From: Isoetes taiwanensis
Lineage: Eukaryota > Streptophyta > Lycopodiopsida > Isoetales > Isoetaceae
Assembly (NCBI GenBank): GCA_021234155.1
Contig: JAJEKV010000170.1
Coordinates: 374,001 to 438,000, forward strand
Reading direction: 5' to 3'
DNA: 64,000 nt
A program made the position numbers and the translations under genes. A model generated the notes under the pieces. The model was not told the origin of the DNA. It saw nothing but the letters and a program-made list of their open reading frames with translations, and searched no databases. Positions 53,040-62,548 of the stretch are shown here, piece by piece (position 1 is the stretch's first letter; the number at the start of each line of letters is the position of its first letter).

Positions 53040-53402
53040 TGGCTACGGATCTTCATGATCCACGTAATTTAAAGTAAAGGCTGCGTTCTCATCCTCGCGG
53101 CTCGAAGCTTCTTCTCCATATCTTCTAAGCTGCTGCGAAATATTGTGTGCGATTAAAGCGCCTCGACCCTACGGCTATTGGCCTCTCGGTACACAGTTAA
53201 TGTTGCCTTGAGCTCAAGGTCTCGCTCATGCGGCAGCCCCTCGTGAATTCTAACTTTGTCCACCGCCTCCATCTTCACGGCGGCCGAGGCGGCTGTTTTT
53301 CGTCGTGAACCTCCTTGAATCTCTTCATCACCACAGCAAGGGTGATGTCCATGCAGCTTCACAGCGCGGTGGCGCTATTTGGGAGGAGGATGAAGATGCC
53401 AT
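53040..53402 (-). pseudogene. Small-gene family copy C
   Basis: ATG at 53402 gives MASSSSSSQIAPP. After a shift the helix reads DITLAVVMKRFKEVHDE (about 53355-53305), followed by a basic alanine-rich stretch and a final piece ending at DHEDP near 53050. It is a tandem duplicate of copy D: both end with GATCTTCATGATCC (53048 and 53931) and both are followed by CCATTGATTGCTACCTAATT (52918 and 53773). Confidence 0.55.
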
Positions 53403-53930
53403 CGGGAGGAGAAGAAGCCCGGAAGGAAGGCGGAGAAGCCGGAGATGGCGAAGGAAGCGGAAGAGGATCGGAGGTCGAAGGCAAGATAGAAGGTCTTCTA
53501 TTTATAATGGGGATTTGTAGTAGCGAGTCACCGGTAGCGAAGGATGCCGTGGGTCGCGGGAAAATGGACCGTTATTTCTTCGGCGTCGTGTGAGGAAAAA
53601 GGACCGTTACTTCTTCTAACGTCTTTTCTTCGGAGAAAGTTCGTGTGATAATTTTTATTGATAATTTCGGTGATACAATCTATACATAAGTAATTTTACT
53701 AATACATAACTAAAGATAGAACTTCTCATTGAAGCAAAATAGAAGCGGCATGGAGATCACACGACGCCGAAATCCATTGATTGCTACCTAATTGCAAGCA
53801 AGGCATTTTCGGCGTGGTGATATTTTAATAAAATAGAACATACATTGGAACAACGAGGATAGATAGAAGCAAAAAATAGAGAAAAACTTTTCTTTGAAGC
53901 AAAAAAAAATAGATAGATACAAGCGGCTAG

Positions 53931-54333
53931 GGATCTTCATGATCCTCTAGCTGATTTTCATAATCCCGGACTGAAGCCGTAGGCCTCAAGCGTTCTCATC
54001 CTCTCTTGGCTTTCGAGCTTCTTCTCCATATCTTCTAAGGCACGGCGAAAATCATGTGGCGGTTTCAAGCGCCTCGGCCCTGCTGCTTCATTAAGCCTCT
54101 TGGTACATGGCGAATGTTTCCACGAGCTCAGCGTCACCGCTCGTCGCGGCAGCTCCCTGCGTGAAGGCTAATAAACCGACCGCCTCATTGTTCACTCGCG
54201 ACGAGGCGGTTGTTTTCATCATGGATCTCCTTGAATCTCTTCATCACCCTTTGCAAGGGTGATGTCCTGGCAGCTGGGCTGGGGGAGTGCTATCTTGGCG
54301 TGGTCGCTTGCTAGAGGAAGATGATGATGCCAT
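53931..54333 (-). pseudogene. Small-gene family copy D
   Basis: ATG at 54333 gives MASSSSSSKRPRQDSTPP; one frameshift later comes SPLQRVMKRFKEIHDENNRL and then a stop after VASEQ. The end again matches copy C. The gene is bracketed by two motif copies, GATCACACGACGCCGAA at 53755 and CTCGCGTCGTGTGAGG at 54453. Confidence 0.55.
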
Positions 54334-54686
54334 CGGAGCAGAAGGTGGAAGGCGGAAGCCGGAAGTAGAAGATGAGCAGAAGGCGGAAGGCGATCGGAGG
54401 TCAGCGTGGACATCGGTCTTCTATTTATAACATGAGTCACACGAGTTGCTTCTCGCGTCGTGTGAGGAATAAATAAATTAATTGTCTTTTTCCAATAATA
54501 TTTCATTTCTTCGAGATAGATATCACACGACGCGAAAACCTAGATATGACAGAAAATCAGACTGATGTATTTCGCGTGATGTGAATAAATACAAATAAAA
54601 TAATTTTTATTAGGAATTTCGGAAGGACAATCTGTACATAAATAATTTTACCGATACAAGTTGGAAAACATATAACTTCCAATTTC

Positions 54687-56066
54687 TCAAGCTTCGTCGT
54701 CAATTTCATGCTCTTTCAATCCCCTGCCGCACTGATCCAACAAGGCAATGACTTCCATGTTATCGACCCCAGCTTCCAACCTTGGGTGAGTCAAGCCAGC
54801 AGCTAAAAAATTTAACATATTGCTCGCCCGCAGACCGGCTTGGTCGTCAAAATATTGTAACACAACATCACCCCCCCGATGCCAATGCATAATGCGGATG
54901 TAATAGACAAACTCGCACCTTTTGGACTGAAAGTTCAATAAGGCGATTATCTCCCCATTAGCGAATCTTGAGATATATCGTAACAATGTAGAGTCCTTCA
55001 ATCTTTCCTGTCCCAGCGTGCATGTTCGGCAAGAAAAATCATCTACTTCCACAAATAAGAACCCTCAAGCTTATCTTCTTCACATTTATCCTCATCTACC
55101 GGGGCTTATCTTTGCCCTGATTGTTGAAGGGCACTGCAAACACAGTAGATCCTGTTGGCGACTTTGCGCGGGTATTTGGAATTCTTCTTCCGTTGGTAGA
55201 TTAAGCCTCATCTTGAGCAAATCGAGACTCCAGCCTCTCATAGGCTTCTTTAAGCTTTATAGCATTCTTAGGTATAATTAGACACTTCAAACATCTCTTT
55301 GTCCAAATCCTCTTCAAAATCTAGGCCTAAGTTTACCCATTCGGCCAAGGTAATCTTGATAAGCTTCGTCTTCCTAGCACACATTAAGTAACAAAAGGCG
55401 GGTTCCTCGTTATATCCTTAGCAATAAGTATTCTTTGCCTTCCACTAAAATTGGCGTTATGTGGGACAACTTCTTTTCATCCTCATCCCCATCCTCATCA
55501 CCTTGAGAATCATCTCCCCTCCTCCTGGTTCACCCAAGGCGGTCGCGTGAAGCTAAAACTCCTACATTCTTGCTCTTCTTCTTGTAGATCTATCTCCATT
55601 TCTACGTCATAGTCGGCATCATCACACATAAGCCGACCCCCTTGGCTTAAAAGATTTCATTGTTTCCGGTGTATCTTCGGTTTGTAGAAGCGAGAATGCA
55701 ATAACTAGCAAATGCAAGCGGCAAAGAGAAATAAGATACCTTCTTAAGCACAAGGACGCGTACGAGGAGGAGCCGTTGCGCAGCATTCTTGAAAAACATC
55801 TTCCCCTGTTTGCAAATGGGAAGCGCCTCCTCTAGAGCTGGTTTTGGAATCCACGAGCGGGGACATCCGCAAAAGGGCGTCTTGGCGAGACCAAGCGGTC
55901 CAGGGTGAAAGCTAAGGCAACCAGCGATAGCATCCAAGCTCGCTCTTGTTTGCCATGATGTCCAACTCCTTGCAATAGAAGCGGATAAATCGCGGTCGGT
56001 ACAACTTCCCTCGTTGTCATGAGGGGGATGCATACCATTCGGGAACTTCACATAACAATCCATGGC
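54687..56066 (-). pseudogene. Unrecognised gene, decayed, at least two exons
   Basis: ATG at 56066 opens about 108 codons (MDCYVKFPNGMHPPHDNEGS ... NAAQRLLLVRVLVLKK) up to a good donor, AAG|GTATCT, at 55743. The next part is acidic (DVEMEIDLQEEEQE, DEDGDEDEKK) and broken by several one-base losses, with readable bits such as KITLAEWVNLGLDFEEDLDK. The last 121 codons (55052-54687) are open: SRFANGEIIALLNFQSKRCE, VLQYFDDQAGLRASNML and a stop after EHEIDDEA. No known domain. Confidence 0.45.
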
Positions 56067-56188
56067 GAAGCAAGCGGCCGAAAACAAGAAGATGTTTAGG
56101 AGCTGTATTTGTCACTTTTGAACTCAAGTAGCCGTTGTCGATTATGAAAGGGGACCTGGCCGTTGTGGGGAGATTTGTCCGTTACATT

Positions 56189-56218
56189 TTAGGGTTAGGG
56201 TTAGGGTTAGGGTTAGGG
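56189..56218 (+). repeat. (TTAGGG)5 telomere-like tract
   Basis: Five perfect TTAGGG units. Most plants use TTTAGGG, so this short tract is more likely an internal simple repeat or a telobox-like element than a telomere. It lies just before a GATCACCGACGCGAAG copy of the block's motif. Confidence 0.85.
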
Positions 56219-56383
56219 TTGGATCACCGACGCGAAGACTACTATGTGCAACAAAAAAGCACAATGCTTGTTTGCGGCGTCGTGTGATCCTCTCGCAACA
56301 TTAACAAAAAAAAAATACAAAGTCAAAAGCTAGGCTTCTAAGAAAGAAATGGACTAAGAGATTAAGCTTATAAAGCCATTACA

Positions 56384-57280
56384 TTAAGAAATATTATACA
56401 TATGAAAAAAAACAAAAGGCACTTCCACGGCCTTTTTTACGGGGTCTTTCTTCTTATTGTATTCAGCCATAAAATTTTGACCATAGTATTTTCGGGATCC
56501 CTTATCGTAAAGGCGAAGCATGTCCTTGGGCACATGAGTCACCAGCTTGGCATGTATTCTTTGCAAGGCTGCGAGTCCTCGAACAGACCGACACCAGCTG
56601 CTTCGAAGCCATTTGAAGAGCATTTAAGGTGGTTGCTTGAATTACATGGCGGTATGATGTATCGCACCACACTCTTGCTTGAATCTCTCTCCTGATTTTG
56701 GCAAATGGGAGGCTGGAATGACCATCTCGGTGCTCGCCGATACTTCTTAATCGTGCAAAAGCTCTTAATGCCGGGCTTTAGCTTCGTCTTCGCTTCCGGC
56801 CACTACCCTCACCCACCCGGCATTTGGAGCCTGTTGCTCGGCCCGACTCTTAGGCCGCCTCTCCTCCCCGGCATTTGCATCGCGTTTCCCTCGGCCCGAC
56901 TCTTAGGCCGTCTCCTCACATTCCCGTGCGCCTTCCGGGCTTCGGGTTGGGCCTCCTCCTTTGATTTGAAGGTCACGCACCTCCACGGGAGGAGGAGGAA
57001 GGAAGAGCAAGAGGCGGCTGCCCAATAATTAATCGGCGTCATATTACGCTTCGCCCGGTCTCTCACATTTTCATCCTCGTCTCGAGGCAGGAGTGCACCT
57101 CCCTACTTACTCGGGTTGCTTCTCCGTGTCTGTCATGCATTTTTTTTAGGGTCTTCATTGGGCATGGTGGGAGGAGGAGAATCTCTATCGAGACTTGAGT
57201 CGGATGAAGAAGGCGGACTAATGTAATCATCGGCCTTACACCACTGGATGGATCCTTGCGGTTTGCTTAGTTCTTGCCAT
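56384..57280 (-). pseudogene. Decayed gene with a histone-H3-like N-terminus
   Basis: ATG at 57280 reads MARTKQTAR, identical to the first nine residues of histone H3, then IHPVV and a stop at 57236. One base earlier in frame the text would continue as KDPSSG, so a single lost base may have broken it. Next, another frame has ADDYISPPSSSDSSLDRDSP. Basic coiled-coil-like text (KSKEEAQPEARKAHGNVRRR) follows near 56960, and the C-terminus (56623-56384) has LQRIHAKLVTHVPKDMLRLY. It is not a histone: no histone fold is present. Role unknown. Confidence 0.45.
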
Positions 57281-57437
57281 GGCTTCTCGTGGATGGCGCT
57301 TTATACTGAACACCCGATAAAAATAGACAGCCCGGCAAAGAGATAAATAGTAAAAGCGAAGTTAAAGTAAAATATGATGGTAACGTTTTTAAATAATTAT
57401 GCGGAACCCTAAAAATATCGGACAAAATCACGGAACC

Positions 57438-58100
57438 CTAAAAAACATCGGACAAAAACACAAATAAAAACAGAGATTCAAAGCTGGTAGATAGACAATT
57501 TCTTGTTGATGCGAACTCACTAAACTTTACATTTCCCTCTTGCACGTAACCAACCCTAATGCCATCAATAAAATAATGGAAGTCGTCGACAATCTCCTCT
57601 GTCTCCATTAGCACTCTTAGCTCGATAATGGCCATTCGCTTTCCATGGTGGGCTGTATAAATGACTTCCTCCCCCTCCATACTCGAATATCCACGCATCC
57701 GAATTATGCATTTATGGTCCTCAAACGGCTCCCAAAAGTTGTGCGACCTCTCTTTTTTTCGTTTCCTTCGTTCTAGTTGACAATTAGCATTATAAATATT
57801 GTTTTGGAAGAAAGTATCGAACTTAAGGAGGACTTAACTACGCGGACCTCATTAGTTGACCGGATGATTGCGTGGAATCGAATTTATCAGTGTCGGAACC
57901 AAAAATAAGCCATCCACAAAATCGTGAGGGGAGAAAGCACGTATATGTCTTGAGACTTTTGAACTTCTGCGCCATACGGAATATGTTAGCAAAATACTTC
58001 AAAGCGGTGTGAAGATTTTTGAAACTCATCCTCACGCCTCAGTTTTTTGAGACATTCCCGCTTGCACCTCGTCGACCATGCATTTCTTCATTGCAATTAC
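57438..58100 (-). pseudogene. Unrecognised decayed gene
   Basis: Readable pieces in order: REDEFQKSSHRFEVF (58040), DIYVLSPHDFVDGLF, ERRKRKKERSHNFWEPFEDH (about 57770) and the open piece at 57698-57438 with MRGYSSMEGEEVIYTAHHGK and EIVDDFHYFIDGIRVGYVQE. The last piece has balanced codon use and looks truly coding. At least three frame breaks. No domain recognised. Confidence 0.4.
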
Positions 58101-58186
58101 ATTGTTCTCATTGATGCGTGGCTTATAAAGTTCAGCAAAGGGGCAATTCAATAGGCCTTGCTCGGTTTCGACCTTTTACGTTATAA

Positions 58187-58830
58187 TCATGTCGAGTAAA
58201 ACCGGATGCCTATACCCCCAAGGAGTCCGGCATCCATACCTTGAAAAGGACAATTCCGATGTCTATGTGATACACGACAAAGTACACTACTAATACTTTC
58301 GGCGGAATGACATCCCTGACGTCGATAAACATAAACCCACGCACAATAAATTTGTTTGTAAACACGTGTCAACGAAAAGAAATGAAAAGATAAGGAGATG
58401 ACCACGACGCGAAACTATCTCTAACGCTAGTTAAGTAGTGATAAATTAGCTTCAAGGTGTGATCCGATTAAGGTGGTTACCATTTCGCGGGCAATTTTGG
58501 GAAGCCGTTTTTGGTGGAGATTAGCTCTTTGGCCATATCGGAAGGGGGTATATGCATGTCGCATTGTTATACTTTCCACTTTCCGTCGCTAGAATTCAAC
58601 TTGAACTCTTTTATCCTACCTATCCAATGTGTCCGACGTCTCGACGCTTTGTCGCTAACTCTATGGTCGCCCCTCGTTGATGGCGCATACTCACCCACTA
58701 ACCTATTGAGACAAAACCTCCCACTTCTTGACCTTGGGAGTTCGTAAATGGGGCAAGAAACACGAAATTACAGGAGACATGGATTGCGTGATGAGGTGAA
58801 GGCGGAGAGGATGCACGTAGAGAGGCCCGG
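58187..58830. other. Weakly coding stretch near the right end of the block
   Basis: Short frames on both strands (58405-58187 minus; 58511-58747 plus) with no domain. A GACCACGACGCGAAA motif copy is at 58400. Some minus-strand text (IELATKRRDVGHI) could be a remnant of another gene. Confidence 0.3.
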
Positions 58831-58839
58831 GTAAGATCA

Positions 58840-59133
58840 AGGTTTACGCCAAAATTTGACAAGGGGAGTTGGTGACGCCGACAAGAGGGTCAAAGTCACC
58901 ATTATTTTGAAGCGGCGACTCGAAAAATACGGGCCATTAAAATGGTTGCAATAAAAGCGCCAGGCATCCCCTATGAAAATCGCCATGTGGATGCCAAGTA
59001 AGCTCATCCTTCTACCCGCCAAGTAATAATGACTTTTCGTAAAAGGCAAACCCGATTGGTCCTGGCGAATCTGACGTGGAAATCTTTAGCCCAAGATAAG
59101 GGCCATTTTCAGACCCCAAATCCGCCCTAATGG
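58840..59133 (-). repeat. Right inverted end of the 13.5-kb block
   Basis: 59101-59133 is the perfect 33-bp inverted copy of 45668-45700. Inward from it, similarity to the left end persists in patches (TTCCACGTCA, GCTTACTTGG beside GCTTGG, CATGGCG, TGGCGCTT) over about 200 bp. Confidence 0.72.
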
Positions 59134-59134
59134 A

Positions 59135-59561
59135 TCTGGGAAAGAATTATATGCCCTTTATGGTGCTGGGGATATCAAGCATGTGATTATGCTTGATAAT
59201 CGCAACATTATGAGAAGAGCCTTTCATTACTTGTTGTATCATACTGGCAGATTTAAAACGGCCTCTTTCGCGGAAGTCAATGTTGCGCACGAAGTTCAGG
59301 TTGGCAAGCTCATGGGTTTTACCCAATAATTCGGCATACATTTTCCTTGAGTGTGTGCAGGCGGCATGGTGCATAATGCTAGCCCCTGAACGATGTGCCT
59401 ACAAGGATGTGAGAATGGCCTTGTTTGGCAGCCAACCTGGAATCATGCCTGTTGAGCGAATAGGCAAAGAAGGAGGTAGTTTTGGGGACCCCGGTGATAC
59501 CTTTGAGGATAGAGAAGGCGGCAGAATCGTGGTAGTAGCGGGGACGAGTTTATTCGTGTAG
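59135..59561 (+). pseudogene. Unrecognised coding fragment right of the block
   Basis: 59135-59330 reads as open coding in one frame (KELYALYGAGDIKHVIMLDN, RRAFHYLLYHTGRFKTASFA) and stops at a TAA. A second frame, 59280-59561, has ECVQAAWCIMLAPERCAYKD and ends at a stop. It starts immediately at the border of the block, so it may be the continuation of the sequence that ends at 45667. No domain recognised. Confidence 0.35.
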
Positions 59562-59728
59562 ACAACGGAGTGCGACCATCGCCTCCCGATATCCCAGTTG
59601 TGGATGCTTCATACATTCCTCTTTATATGCATGATTTTGAGTTTGATGCATTATGATGTGGTAGATTTCTACTATTTGAATAATTTTTCTTATGAATGTT
59701 CCTAATGTTTGATTGTAATGTTTGTAGA

Positions 59729-60146
59729 TGGAGACGAAAGGCGAGTGTTCCACAATAGGGAACGAGATATCATTATTATTAGTGATGACAGTGGCGAATC
59801 CAAATTAGATGCACAGTCAGTGGTGGAATGTAAAGAGAGGGAGAGGAGTCCTTATCTCTTGACTAGTTTGGCCGCGGCAGAGGAATCTGTAAGAAACGTG
59901 TGTGCAGCAGTTCAGGAGTTGCGTGTAGCATTAGCGAACACACTAGACCGAATTCAGGTATCTATGGGTCTTCTGGAGAGCCAAGATGTCAACTCTGCAG
60001 TGTTAGAAAGAGGCGCCCTTTTGTCACATCTCAATCTGTGTAGAGCTCTGTTGCTGAAGGAGCTCCGCGAGGTGGAGGCTGTGAGAAGGCGCCATGATTC
60101 GAGTATGGGCTGCAGCAAGAGAAGAATGGAAGACATGCCTACTTGA
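59729..60146 (+). CDS. Unrecognised protein exon with a SUMO-interaction-like motif
   Basis: After a pyrimidine-poor acceptor (TTTGTAG at 59722-59728) the frame runs 139 codons to TGA. It begins DGDERRVFHNRERDIIIISD; the IIII followed by SDDSGES is a typical SUMO-interacting motif. The rest is helical (AAEESVRNVCAAVQELRVAL, LCRALLLKELREVEAVRRRH). It may be the 3' exon of the gene whose earlier parts lie at 59135-59561 or left of the block. No catalytic domain. Confidence 0.4.
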
Positions 60147-60149
60147 AGA

Positions 60150-61249
60150 ACTTGCGACTTTTTTTTGTGTATAGAGCTATGGGTTGCAAATCCATGTATA
60201 TTTGTGTGGAGCTATAGTTTTGAATTGCATGCACATATTTTGTGGACATAGGTATGGAATAGATGTGAATATTTGTACAATTTGATAGTGACCTTAGGTT
60301 TTAGCTTTTGTTTTATGTGTCCAAAAATCATGGGGCATTGACGGAGTAGAATATATGGAATATACTCTCCATCGACGGCTCCCATGAGTACATGGTCATG
60401 CCACATGGTTTCATTAGGTAGTAAGCCTGAAGCCAATACAAACCTGACATCCTCTTTCGAACTAGAGATTAATAAAATGCGCCTTACATCTGAAGCTTCG
60501 TTCGCATGCTAGAATTGTATAAAATTAAACATACATTACTTCAATATTTCAAAGTTAAAGTGCCAGCCGTTTGACACCCCCTAGCTATACAAAGTGAAAA
60601 TAAACATAGTTGCACAAAAGGCTGAACAACAAACAAACTCTAAGCTAAAACTACAAATGCAAGCTGACCTTCTGCAATACGTGTGTACAAGGATTGGGCT
60701 GTCGTGCTAGAAATGTATAAATTCAAGCACAGATGACGTGAATATTTTGAGTGTTCTTAAGCCAATGTGGTAGCAGTTGATACCTCTTAATTACACAAAT
60801 CAGTTACTCCAAATGGCATTCGCCTACTTCGCTTCGATCCACACTACTCCTTCTACCATCCTTGTTGCTCAATGCTTTCAACCTCTTTTTGGGTTGCCCC
60901 TAAGGGGGCAAACCCTTGTTTATATGGGTTTGTGGCATATTTCAAGTATATGCCAGTATATGCCCGGAATATTCCAATGACTGCTCCAAACCCACTATTC
61001 TATGTAAACTGGCGGTCATTTCGTTGCTGGGCAGCCACTCTGGAAACCGGGTAACCGGTGTTCTGGCGATGGTGTCTTGGCAAATAACGATGCGCCCCTT
61101 GGAGCTGCTTTCTTGAAGATGTATTGCAATATCAGAGGTATTTTTTCCTTTGCTAAGATCAGTCTGATTAGTAATTGATTGCTTCGGGTAAAATCATCCT
61201 GATCGAGCTTATGCTCCTTTAAACAAGAATATGGAATACTTGCTCATGA
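60150..61249. other. Spacer before the helicase pseudogene
   Basis: AT-rich with no supported gene. A perfect-looking hairpin GGGTTGCCCC-TAA-GGGGGCAAACCC lies at 60891-60915. Short open frames there (60777-61116) overlap the hairpin in three frames and look like chance. Confidence 0.45.
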
Positions 61250-62413
61250 ATGATTGCTCATAATGGGAATGCAAACCGGGATGCTTATGCAAACGAGTAT
61301 GCTTGGAATAATTATAATCAGCAACCTGCTGCTGCAAATACAAATGCAAATTATTTTTGGGGAAATGCATGCTATGGAGGGCAAGATGTTAGCAACGTTA
61401 CAACAGGTTGGGGAGATGGTGCTCATGTAGCAGAGTCTAATTGGGGTAACTCTGGCTGGGCTGGTGCAAATGGGTGGAACGGTACTCATGAAGCTAGTTC
61501 TGAAGCTGCACAGAGATGGGGTTCTGGATGCAATGTCGTTGTAGAGAGCGAATCCGCCAGTTCTGATTGGAATGCTACTGGAGGGAATGCACCTGCCAGT
61601 TTTGGATGGAATGCTTGTGGGGAAGCGATCCTGCCAGTTCTGGATGGTATGCTATTGCAAATGAACCTGTTAGTTCTGGACAGTATGTTGTTGAAGGGAG
61701 CGAATTTGCCAGCTCTGGATGGAATGTTGCTGGAGGAAATGAACCTGCCAGTTCTGGATGGAATGCTGCTGGAGACACGTACGACAGTTTAAATAATGGT
61801 GGAGATTGGAATGCAGCACCGCAAGCTTGGAATGCAACTCCATAGCGTTATAGTAATAATATTAATGCATCTGGATGGAGTGGAATCTCATCAAAGTGGA
61901 ATACAACATCCAGGGGTTATGACTTTCGTGGTGATTCTATTAATGCTTATACTGCTGGAAGAAGGCAGCTAGAAAGCTGTAGAGGAAGAGGTAGGAGAGC
62001 AGAAGTTGCTAGAAGTCCTTCATATCTGTGTTTTAGAAAGGGAAAATATAGGTATTAACTTTGACAAATATGAAGATGTACCAGTTGAAGTCCATGGAAG
62101 TAATGCACCAGCTGCACTGGAGAGTTCTGCATATCTAGGTTTCTGTACAGTTCTATTTCAAAATATTAAATTGTGCAAATATGAAAAACCTACTCCAGTG
62201 CAAAGATATGCAATTCCGATTTCTTTAACAGGGAGGGATTTGATGGCATGTGCACAAACTGGATCTGGAAATATAGCAGCCTTTTGCTTTTCTATTATTG
62301 AAAAGATCTTGCAACTGCAAGATTTGAATCAACAACGGAGTCGACGCACCCTGCAGGATAAAAATGCTGGACTTGGACCTATGAAGAAGGTGGCTGTCTT
62401 TTTTACACTATAG
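61250..62413 (+). pseudogene. DEAD-box RNA helicase (DED1/DDX3 type), N-terminal fragment
   Basis: A Trp/Gly/Asn-rich N-terminal region (NWGNSGWAGANGWNG) with a 39-bp minisatellite precedes the Ded1-family start: GINFDKYEDVPVEVHGSNAP, KYEKPTPVQRYAIPISLTGR (the Q motif) and DLMACAQTGSGNIAAFCF. Motif I should read GSGKT; here the lysine and threonine that bind ATP are lost. A one-base loss in the repeat, stops near 61845 and 62055, and an end at 62413 with no DEAD motif or second RecA lobe make it dead. Intact relatives (Arabidopsis RH11/RH37/RH52) unwind RNA in translation and are about 600 residues. No intron is seen within the fragment. Confidence 0.88.
61553..61786 (+). repeat. 39-bp coding minisatellite, six copies
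   Basis: Units begin CCAGTTCTGGATGGAATGCT or a variant, starting about 61557, 61596, 61634, 61670, 61709 and 61748. Intact units encode PASSGWNAAGGNE. Unit 2 is 38 bp and shifts the frame; unit 3 is 36 bp. Confidence 0.85.
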
Positions 62414-62548
62414 TTGAGAGATTCATCTGCTTTGTTTTGTAGAGATATAAAAACGTATTCATCTTTTCTTTGTTTCTTTTTGTTCTGCACGTATTTAGGT
62501 TTTGACATTGATATCGAGTTAGCAAATTGTTGACAAAAAACATTGTAG

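Larger units (their letters stand above)
45668..59133. mobile_element. 13.5-kb multi-gene block bounded by inverted repeats
   Basis: The first 33 bases, CATTAGGGCGGATTTGGGGT then CTGAAAATGGCC, recur inverted at 59101-59133. Looser inverted similarity continues inward for at least 60 bp (TTCCACGTCA..TT.CGC). The inside differs from both flanks: CpG-rich motifs, at least eight decayed genes mostly on the minus strand, and many copies of a CGTCGTGTGATC motif. No clear target duplication is visible (at most GA). I infer a large DNA transposon or similar integrated element. Alternative: unrelated insertions that happen to share the end sequence. Confidence 0.6.

Noticed and set aside
56189-56218. 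True telomere or chromosome end
   Set aside because: Only five units, with ordinary sequence on both sides.
45668-59133. Endogenous giant virus or Maverick/Polinton
   Set aside because: Multiple genes and shared intergenic motifs made me consider it, but I find no polymerase B, capsid, ATPase or integrase motif. Not supported.
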